Part shown: positions 43,066 through 49,306 of the stretch, in pieces
Layout of the letters: every line of letters begins with the position of its first letter
How positions within the stretch are numbered: the stretch's first letter is position 1
The notes under the pieces: model-generated
The model's database searches: none
The model's input: only the letters and a program-made list of their open reading frames with translations
Told to the model about the DNA's origin: nothing
Source: Candidatus Babeliales bacterium
GTDB taxonomy: Bacteria; Babelota; Babeliae; Babelales; Vermiphilaceae
Length of the DNA: 49,306 nt
Direction of reading: 5' to 3'
Assembly (NCBI GenBank): GCA_035455925.1
Contig: DATIEE010000002.1
Span: 1 to 49,306, forward strand
Position numbers and translations under genes: made by a program

Positions 43066-44439
43066 ATGATAAAATTGTATTGGTTTTTGCTCATTATTTC
43101 TTCAGTTTTATATGCTCTTCCATTTTTGTTTAGCACGCAGCTTTGGTGGCTAGTTTTTTTCTTTCCTATTCCTTTATTATATCTGACGCGCACCATAAAT
43201 CTTTCATTTGTTCATGGTTATATATGGGGTTGCATCACATTTTCATTACACTTGAGTGGAGGAATATATGTGATTACTTGTATGGCGCATGAAGCATGGA
43301 TGATTGGTATATTAATTGGCATTGCTATGATAATGTATCAAGCATTATTTCCCGCTATATTATTCTGGTGTGTGACATATGTCGTACGTATTTTTTCAAT
43401 TCAGCTTCCAGTTGTTCGCTTATGCATGTGGGCAATCGCTTTACTTTTGTTTATCATGTGGACCGATTGCTACAGTTTGTACCTTTTTGGTAGACTTGAA
43501 GGCTATCCACTCATGCAGCCACTTATTTTATTAGCTCATAAACCATACTTACTATACTTAGTAACAGCAATCGGTAAATTTTTATGTTTGCTGTTTTTTA
43601 TGTTATTTTCAATTAGTTATGTTTTGTTATTGTGGTACAAAAATTGTAATGCATTATTTTTTGTGTGCATAGTAACTATTGCCTGGTTCTTTCCTTGGGG
43701 AATTAATAAAACAGCAACATATGAACATGACTGGCAACGACAGATAAAAACCTTACCGTACATGGTACATACTACTGCACAAAATCCAATAATTATGATA
43801 CGTACCGTCGCTAATCAATTAAAAAATATTATTGCGAAATCTCCTGCAACTGAAATAGTAATTATGCCAGAATCAGCTTTTAATATAAGTAATTTTGCAG
43901 ATATTCCTGAAATGATACAATTATGGAATAAAAATTGCTTAGGAAAATCAATACATTTTATTTTTGGCGCCTCTCGATGGCACAATACTCATTATTACAA
44001 TTCATTACATTGGGTCTATAATGGTGTTTTACAAAACTGTTTTGATAAAAGACATGCGATGCTCATTTCAGAGAGATTGGTTTCTTGGATGGATAATAAT
44101 ATTATGCGGCAAACTTACTTTAATTCAAGTCCATTAGTCACCATATCTTCTGATGTACGCACAAAACTGATACTTTCTGAAATCATTACTTTTATTCCAT
44201 ATATTTGTTCAGAGCTTTTCTTTAATGAATTTCCTGACGATACCTATGGACCCATTCCTATCATTGCAATCATTAATGATATACTCTTTACAGATAATTT
44301 TTGGACATTATATATCGGTAAACTCTTATTACTACTGGCACGATATAAAGCCATTGTATGGAAGCGTGACATTGTTTACGTCTCTTATCAACAATCAGTG
44401 TTTATTGATAGATATGGTAATATAAAAGAAATTAATTGA
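43066..44439 (+). CDS. lnt: Apolipoprotein N-acyltransferase-like protein (Lnt)
   Basis: 457 residues: about seven to eight membrane helices, then a nitrilase-fold domain. The catalytic triad of Lnt appears intact as Glu269 (VIMPESAF), Lys328 (FDKRHAM) and Cys381 (YICSELFF); the last is less typical, since the family usually has CYE. The enzyme adds the third acyl chain to outer-membrane lipoproteins in the periplasm. It is shorter than E. coli Lnt (512). The start is 12 bases after the AAA stop and it is the last of a four-gene run. Divergent, so function is likely but not certain. Confidence 0.7.
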   Translation: MIKLYWFLLIISSVLYALPFLFSTQLWWLVFFFPIPLLYLTRTINLSFVHGYIWGCITFSLHLSGGIYVITCMAHEAWMIGILIGIAMIMYQALFPAILFWCVTYVVRIFSIQLPVVRLCMWAIALLLFIMWTDCYSLYLFGRLEGYPLMQPLILLAHKPYLLYLVTAIGKFLCLLFFMLFSISYVLLLWYKNCNALFFVCIVTIAWFFPWGINKTATYEHDWQRQIKTLPYMVHTTAQNPIIMIRTVANQLKNIIAKSPATEIVIMPESAFNISNFADIPEMIQLWNKNCLGKSIHFIFGASRWHNTHYYNSLHWVYNGVLQNCFDKRHAMLISERLVSWMDNNIMRQTYFNSSPLVTISSDVRTKLILSEIITFIPYICSELFFNEFPDDTYGPIPIIAIINDILFTDNFWTLYIGKLLLLLARYKAIVWKRDIVYVSYQQSVFIDRYGNIKEIN

Positions 44440-44463
44440 TAAATATCATCATGACCTAAATAA

Positions 44464-44964
44464 CTAGTCTTGTAATGATGATGTTACACTAACCGCACCA
44501 TATTGATCATAAGTAATATCAAAATGTCGATCCCTACATAGAGATTTACGTTCTAATGCCGTTGCTGGCTGCTTCTGCAAAGATTCTTTTTTAATTTGCT
44601 TTGATTGCGGTAATTTTGTTGTACTTTTAATATCAGTCCAGGTAATAGGAACTTTTTTCCATAATGTTTTCTCAAAATTATTAGCTTTCTGTTCTGAAGT
44701 TGGATTTTTGGCATAATAAAGGTTATCCAAACAAAAACCCCATTTTATAGCGGGAATATCACCTTTACCCGGTGTGAAAGTATTAGTTGTTTTCGGCTTA
44801 ATAATTTGTTTATAAAGAGGTTCATTGCCATCGTTACTCGTATATTGTATAGCAATACCAATTGGTTCATTTGTATTATTAAAAAAACTATTCTCATAAG
44901 CGGCTAAAGACATAACTGATAAAACTACTATAATTATCGATATTATTTTCATATTATTTTTCAT
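44464..44964 (-). CDS. Small secreted protein, unknown function
   Basis: 166 residues from ATG 44964, chosen because AGGGA lies 7 bases upstream; a TTG start at 44979 is less likely. A signal peptide ends near SLAAYE. The mature part begins with a strand (SFFNNTNEPIGIAIQY), has an aromatic middle with ITWTDIKS, and two Cys (WGFCLDN, SLCRDRH). The N-terminal strand and overall plan recall the 14707 protein. It converges with the Lnt-like gene (25 bases between stops) with no clear terminator. Confidence 0.65.
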   Translation of the reverse strand: MKNNMKIISIIIVVLSVMSLAAYENSFFNNTNEPIGIAIQYTSNDGNEPLYKQIIKPKTTNTFTPGKGDIPAIKWGFCLDNLYYAKNPTSEQKANNFEKTLWKKVPITWTDIKSTTKLPQSKQIKKESLQKQPATALERKSLCRDRHFDITYDQYGAVSVTSSLQD

Positions 44965-45102
44965 ATTTATTCCCTGCAAGACTATTTTATTTTTATTTTA
45001 AATATAATGACTAACAGTTTAAAAAATCAATACTATTATAAAATTATTACGATGCTTTAGTAAATCAATGATTAAAAAGATTTAAAAGATAAATAATTTT
45101 GT

Positions 45103-45131
45103 TTGACAAATACCCTAACAGCTCGTATAGT
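45103..45131 (+). promoter_or_regulatory. Promoter of the initiator tRNA gene
   Basis: TTGACA (45103-45108), 17-base spacer, TATAGT (45126-45131), about 47 bases before the tRNA. It matches the tmRNA and importer promoters in layout. Confidence 0.75.
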
Positions 45132-45177
45132 TATAGTAATATTTCTTTTCTGATAAAATATAGATATACAAATATAC

Positions 45178-45254
<77 letters not shown>

Positions 45255-45305
45255 AATTACCTATTAAAATAACCTGTCTACAAAAAATATTTTAAAATAA
45301 CTTTT

Positions 45306-45725
45306 ATGTATAAAAAAACAGTCTTTTTTCTAATCATTGTTTGCAGCAATATTTCGTGCGAAACTAGCAGTAAAGTTGAAAAAACGTCTTTTGATAAAGA
45401 TACAATAAAAGAATTTCAATTGAAACTCTTTACTGATAACTTGCAAGAAGTAAATAAAGAAATAGAAAAAATAAATAGTGATTCGTTTCATTATAAATTT
45501 TTAGCATTTTTTGCTGCAATACCGACTGGTATAATTGTTGGTTACCTTGTTAATAACCAATATAAAAGTCTTAGTGGTGCAATAATGACAAGCGGGGGTA
45601 TCTTTTCAGTTGGAGGGGTATGTCTAGTATCAGCAATGATTGATGAAGAGTACAAAAATGTGTTATTACAGAGGAAAAATCGCATTGAGAATGAAATCAT
45701 GAATTTTTCACTTCATTCTCAATAG
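45306..45725 (+). CDS. Small exported membrane protein, unknown function
   Basis: 139 residues. An N-terminal signal (MYKKTVFFLIIVCSNISCETSS) carries a Cys at residue 18 in a poor lipobox (NIS-C), so lipoprotein status is doubtful. A coiled-coil region (LQEVNKEIEKINS) follows, then a hydrophobic hairpin (about 64-80 and 89-110) rich in Gly, and a basic helical tail. It starts 51 bases after the tRNA and may be co-transcribed with it. Its end overlaps the Nudix gene by 29 bases in the opposite direction. Confidence 0.6.
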   Translation: MYKKTVFFLIIVCSNISCETSSKVEKTSFDKDTIKEFQLKLFTDNLQEVNKEIEKINSDSFHYKFLAFFAAIPTGIIVGYLVNNQYKSLSGAIMTSGGIFSVGGVCLVSAMIDEEYKNVLLQRKNRIENEIMNFSLHSQ

Positions 45726-46134
45726 ATTGAATATATTCGTTAGCTTTTTTTAAAACTATTTTTGCATTTTTGTACGTTAATTGATCATATGCTTCTTTAT
45801 ATGGTAACCACACATAATCAGTATGTTCATAAGAAAGGGTAACTTTTTTATCTGTTGCTTTACCAATAAAAAAATAAACCATTTTTTTTGTTAATTGCTT
45901 ATCATAATCTAAAAAAATATAGTGTATTTTTTCTTCAAAATTATCCTCAAGATCAACATGCAATCCTGTTTCTTCAAACAATTCTCGTAGTGCGGCTTGC
46001 CGTTTAGTTTCATTTTCTTCTATTTTACCTTTGGGAAATTCCCAATGACCTGCAGAATACTGAAGCAATAAATAAAAAACTGTGTCATTGTCTATTGCAT
46101 ACGTAATGATACCAGCCGATTCTATATTTTTCAT
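45697..46134 (-). CDS. Nudix hydrolase (diadenosine-tetraphosphatase-like)
   Basis: 145 residues with a perfect Nudix box G-x5-E-x7-REL-x-EE-x-GL (36-58). HWEFPKGKIEENET just before and in it is like the diadenosine-polyphosphate (Ap4A) group, which removes toxic dinucleotides; other nucleoside diphosphate derivatives are also possible. It starts 7 bases after the murJ stop and is the last gene of the LolD-like, MurJ, Nudix transcript. Its 3' end overlaps the convergent 45306 gene by 29 bases. Confidence 0.9.
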   Translation of the reverse strand: MKNIESAGIITYAIDNDTVFYLLLQYSAGHWEFPKGKIEENETKRQAALRELFEETGLHVDLEDNFEEKIHYIFLDYDKQLTKKMVYFFIGKATDKKVTLSYEHTDYVWLPYKEAYDQLTYKNAKIVLKKANEYIQSIENEVKNS

Positions 46135-46141
46135 AATTATT

Positions 46142-47701
46142 TTATTTCAAAAAATGAAGATTAATTTTAAATAATGTGCGTGAAAAGTATAACATAATAA
46201 TAAATAATAAAGAAAGTGGACCTACCCATAACCATAGGCCAATGTCAACGGTAAAAAAAGATGCAATTGCAGATGGTAGCCATTGTACAATCGCCGCCAT
46301 AAAATTATAATAACAGAACAAAAAAACGCTGCTCACGATACTAAGCTGTATGACATAACGCATAGCAAAAGATAAAAATGATAATATATATATACGAAAT
46401 TTATACTTTCTATATAAAATAAATAAAAATAAAACCGTTTGTATGCTGCTTGATAATGTTGTTGCAAGAGCTAAGCCAACCGTTTGCAATTTTTCTATAA
46501 AAAGCATGTTAAGAATAATATTAATGGTTGTTGCACATAAAGCGATAACTGCCGGTACCCAGGCTGCATGCATTGCATAAAATATATTAAGTAGAATTTT
46601 ATTAAGTGAAAAAAAGAATAAACCAAGCAAGAGAACAAGCAAAATATTACCTGCTTGCTGCACTTGCATTACAGTGAAATTTTTTGAAAGAAATATAGTT
46701 GAAAATATTTCTTGTGAAAAAAATCCCATTAATAGTGCTACTGGCGCTGTAACCCACAGAATAAATTTAGCTGATTCAAGCAAATAAAAATGAAGTCGCT
46801 TAGGAGAATATGTATGTATGCGCGAGAAATGAGGAAGCAGAATAGTAGAAAATGCAACAGCAAAAACACCAAGAGGTATACCAACAAAACGATTAGCATA
46901 AAAAAGTAATGATATTGATCCAGGAGCTAAAAATGATGCAAAACTTGTGTCAATAAATAGAGCAATCTCCATTAAGCTTATACTGGGAATACAAAGCAAA
47001 AATTTTCCTACAATACGTATAAATATAAAAAAATCTTCTTTCGTTATTTTTCCAAAAAAAAACTTAAATTTAATGTACATAATAAGATGCATGATAAAGT
47101 GAATAAATCCAGCAAAAACAACAAAATAGCACAGCGTAGTAACAGGAAGGTGAAAAAATAGACAAACACATATACCGATAATAAAAATAAAATTGATAAC
47201 AATTGGAGCTATAGCAGGAATTAAGAAATGATCAATTGCATTAAGTGCTCCCGCCAACAATGCACTACTTGATATGAATAAAATAAACGGCATGAGTATA
47301 TAGAGCATTGGAATAGTGGCATTTACTTGATTATCAGAAAAACCAGGAGCAATGAAGTGAATTATATATGCTGCATAATTCATGATAAAAATACAAATAA
47401 TTACTACAATTCCCTCAAAGACTAAAAAAGCGAGTGACATTAGTCCTGCAATATTATTTTTGTTGTCATGATGCACTGTCGTAACAATCGTTGGAATAAA
47501 TGCAGCAGAAAGTGCGCCTTCAGCAAAAACTTTACGTAAAGAATTTGGTATTTTATATGCAGTTAAAAATGCATCAGATAATCCACTTACTCCTAAATAT
47601 TTGACCATAAGCACTTCACGGACTATGCCAAAAAACCTACTTAATAGCGTTGATAAACCAACCTTGATTGTTTTATTGAGAATTTTTTTCTGAGATCGCA
47701 T
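46142..47701 (-). CDS. murJ: MurJ, lipid II flippase
   Basis: 519 residues and about 14 membrane helices, of the MOP superfamily. The N-terminal LSTLLSRFFGIVREVLMVKYLG, the SDAFLTAYKIPNSLRKVFAEGALSAAFIP segment with its charged positions, and FANRFVGIPLGVFAVAFST are typical. MurJ flips the peptidoglycan precursor lipid II across the inner membrane, so this organism makes peptidoglycan or something like it; the M23 peptidase is consistent. It starts 9 bases after the LolD-like gene. Confidence 0.92.
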   Translation of the reverse strand: MRSQKKILNKTIKVGLSTLLSRFFGIVREVLMVKYLGVSGLSDAFLTAYKIPNSLRKVFAEGALSAAFIPTIVTTVHHDNKNNIAGLMSLAFLVFEGIVVIICIFIMNYAAYIIHFIAPGFSDNQVNATIPMLYILMPFILFISSSALLAGALNAIDHFLIPAIAPIVINFIFIIGICVCLFFHLPVTTLCYFVVFAGFIHFIMHLIMYIKFKFFFGKITKEDFFIFIRIVGKFLLCIPSISLMEIALFIDTSFASFLAPGSISLLFYANRFVGIPLGVFAVAFSTILLPHFSRIHTYSPKRLHFYLLESAKFILWVTAPVALLMGFFSQEIFSTIFLSKNFTVMQVQQAGNILLVLLLGLFFFSLNKILLNIFYAMHAAWVPAVIALCATTINIILNMLFIEKLQTVGLALATTLSSSIQTVLFLFILYRKYKFRIYILSFLSFAMRYVIQLSIVSSVFLFCYYNFMAAIVQWLPSAIASFFTVDIGLWLWVGPLSLLFIIMLYFSRTLFKINLHFLK

Positions 47702-47710
47702 GTAAGCCTT

Positions 47711-48391
47711 CTACATTTTTGTTAATGAACCTTTGGATAATTGGTAAACTTCATGCATTTTTTTTGTAACGTAATCATCATGACTGCTGATAATAATACC
47801 CATTCCCCATTCTTGTCGACATTCCAGTAATAAATCCACAATTTTTTTACCGGTGGTCACATCTAAGTTTCCCGTTGGCTCATCAGCAATTAAAAATGAT
47901 GGTTCATTAAAAAGTGCACGCGCAATAGCAACACGTTGCTGTTGGCCTCCAGAAAGCTCTCTAATCGAACTATTCTCTTTGTGTGATAGCTCTACTTTTT
48001 GTAATAATTCTAGAGCCTTCTTTATACAATTATCTTTTGTACGGCCATTAATAAGACCAGGAAGCATAATGTTTTCTATTATAGATAATTCATATAGCAA
48101 GTAAGGTGATTGAAATACCAGACCAATCGATTTATTTAAGAAGCGTTCACGTTTGGTAGCAGATAATTTTTGTAATGAAATATTATTGAATAATATTGTG
48201 CCACTTGTAGGAATATCAAGGCCCGCAAGTAAATGTATAAACGTTGATTTTCCTGATCCTGATATTCCGGTAATTGCATACGTTTCTTCTTGCCTAAAAA
48301 TACTTGTTATGTTATTAAGAACAATAATGTCCTCAATGCCTTGCTTAAATTTTTTACAAATATTGTGCGCACTAAGTATTGCCTGCTCCAT
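47711..48391 (-). CDS. lolD: LolD/MacB-type ABC transporter ATPase
   Basis: 227 residues from ATG 48391 (CAGGG at 8 bases upstream); an earlier frame extension to 48457 is not family-like. Walker [10 protein letters not shown] (42-50), signature [15 protein letters not shown], Walker [12 protein letters not shown] and the switch SHDD are intact. The TGNLD motif marks the LolD/FtsE/MacB group that works on substrates in the periplasm rather than in classic import. Lipoprotein release (LolCDE) fits the Lnt-like gene, but the LolC/E permease is not in the window, so the symbol is provisional. Confidence 0.75.
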   Translation of the reverse strand: MEQAILSAHNICKKFKQGIEDIIVLNNITSIFRQEETYAITGISGSGKSTFIHLLAGLDIPTSGTILFNNISLQKLSATKRERFLNKSIGLVFQSPYLLYELSIIENIMLPGLINGRTKDNCIKKALELLQKVELSHKENSSIRELSGGQQQRVAIARALFNEPSFLIADEPTGNLDVTTGKKIVDLLLECRQEWGMGIIISSHDDYVTKKMHEVYQLSKGSLTKM

Positions 48392-48543
48392 AGCGATGCC
48401 CTGATCATTAAAATTAATTATTTTTCTTTTAGTATAAGTTATAAATAGGCTTTTCATAGCAAAAAACTTTATATGAATGATAGCATTTTAGATAAAGGCT
48501 ATTTGTTAAGAATTTTTTGGTCTCCCGCGTAACAATTATTGAG

Positions 48544-48573
48544 TTGTTTTGGTTGCATTGCATAAACTATAAT
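48544..48573 (+). promoter_or_regulatory. Probable promoter of lon
   Basis: TTGTTT (48544-48549), 18-base spacer, TATAAT (48568-48573), about 40 bases before the lon ATG. The -10 box is a perfect match; the -35 is weaker. No heat-shock-type element was recognised. Confidence 0.6.
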
Positions 48574-48612
48574 TGTAAAGAGCGACACCAATAAAAAGTA
48601 GGGGGAGTGATA

Positions 48613-49306
48613 ATGAGAAGTGTTGTCAATCAAAAAAAAATCAATATTTCTTCAGAAATATTGCCAGTTATACCAACAATGGATGTTGTTGTCTTTCCGC
48701 AAATTATTGTACCATTACTTGTTCTTGATGAAAAAATTATTAACGGAATTAATCAATCAATAGAAGAAAAAAAAATGGTATTTCTACTTGCAGCAAAAAA
48801 TGGGGTAGATCCACAAGGAGCAATTAGTACCGATGACCTCTATACTGTTGGAACAATCGCAACGGTGATGCGTCTTATTAAACTACCTGAAGGTGGTATT
48901 AAAATTCTTGTTCAAGGATTATGTAAGGCTCGTGTACTTGATATCATGACAAATGAAAATATTTTACAAGCAAAAGTACAAAAAATTGAAGCCGAGGATA
49001 GCAATAATATAGAGTTAATTGCTTGTGTACAAAAAATTAAAAAAATTGCAGATCAAATGGCGACATCAGGCTACACATTTAGTCCTGATTTTCATATTAT
49101 TTTGTCAAAAATGAATGATGCAGGAAAAATCGGTGATTTTATACTTTCTCACCTCAATTTAAATGTTGGTGATGCTCAAAAACTTCTTGAAACTGAAACA
49201 CAGAAAGACTTTCTTATATTATTATCTGATTATTTAACTAAAGAAGTACAAACTGCAGAAATTCAAGAAAAAATAAGAAATAATGCTCGCGAATCAATGA
49301 ATCGTT
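48613..49306 (+). CDS. lon: Lon protease, N-terminal part (cut by window edge)
   Basis: 231 codons of the ATP-dependent protease Lon: the N-terminal domain with LPVIPTMDVVVFPQIIVPL, then GTIATVMRLIKLPEGGIKILVQG, then the helical region with AQKLLETETQ and RNNARESMN. GGGGGAG lies 7 bases before the ATG. The ATPase and Ser-Lys protease parts lie outside the window. Lon degrades damaged and regulatory proteins in the cytoplasm. It is divergent from the LolD-like operon. Confidence 0.93.
   Translation, partial: MRSVVNQKKINISSEILPVIPTMDVVVFPQIIVPLLVLDEKIINGINQSIEEKKMVFLLAAKNGVDPQGAISTDDLYTVGTIATVMRLIKLPEGGIKILVQGLCKARVLDIMTNENILQAKVQKIEAEDSNNIELIACVQKIKKIADQMATSGYTFSPDFHIILSKMNDAGKIGDFILSHLNLNVGDAQKLLETETQKDFLILLSDYLTKEVQTAEIQEKIRNNARESMNR

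Overview
The window is an AT-rich, densely packed bacterial chromosome segment read with the standard code (UGG for Trp, UGA used as a stop). The organism looks Gram-negative: there is a C-terminal-Phe beta-barrel protein, an Lnt-like N-acyltransferase, a LolD-type ATPase, MurJ and an LytM-type peptidase. It carries many single, unrelated genes for short secreted proteins, an ankyrin protein, a membrane-tethered FtsH-like AAA protein, a chlamydia-like Art-type amino-acid importer and streamlined repair enzymes. I infer a host-dependent or intracellular bacterium, most likely of the Candidatus Dependentiae (TM6) type. This rests on gene style only; SecA, UvrC or Lon phylogeny would settle it.

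Layout. 1-5047: a cut gene, tsaD with a coupled secreted protein, a DUF2062 membrane protein, smpB next to its partner tmRNA (ssrA, 3303-3681, with a good promoter), a probable decayed gene, and a secreted protein with a C-terminal membrane segment. 5106-12007, minus strand: VKOR-type thiol oxidase, fructose-6-phosphate aldolase/transaldolase and a GT4 glycosyltransferase; a two-gene LigD-like set (phosphoesterase plus polymerase, no ligase); an ankyrin protein, rsmE and two secreted orphans. 12241-14667: secA. 14707-23820: a block of cell-envelope or secreted proteins, including a 1126-residue coiled-coil protein with an internal duplication, a pair of paralogues with the same signal peptide, a predicted outer-membrane barrel, and a secreted protein apparently split at a ten-A run.

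23923-24970 holds two tandem RRM RNA-binding proteins, each with the same upstream palindrome and a strong terminator. 25237-29512 is the most unusual part: a membrane-anchored urea/amide-type periplasmic-binding protein overlaps a 1014-residue protein that reads as two Cache sensor domains followed by a pentameric ligand-gated ion-channel module. 29546-32799: a shortened UvrC, an M23 peptidase and a PilO-like protein. 32791-35167: an amino-acid ABC importer operon with a clear promoter and terminator, and a candidate small RNA at its 3' end.

35459-44964: secreted orphans, a DEAD-box helicase with a DbpA-type tail, a candidate secreted cysteine protease, and a run of mutY-like glycosylase, membrane protein, AAA protein and Lnt-like acyltransferase. 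45103-49306: initiator tRNA-fMet with its promoter, a Nudix/MurJ/LolD-like operon, and the start of lon, which runs off the window. No CRISPR array, insertion sequence, rRNA or prophage was seen.

The housekeeping genes cover tRNA modification, trans-translation, secretion, excision repair, envelope assembly and protein turnover. The accessory genes are mostly exported or membrane-bound, which fits a cell that interacts closely with a host.
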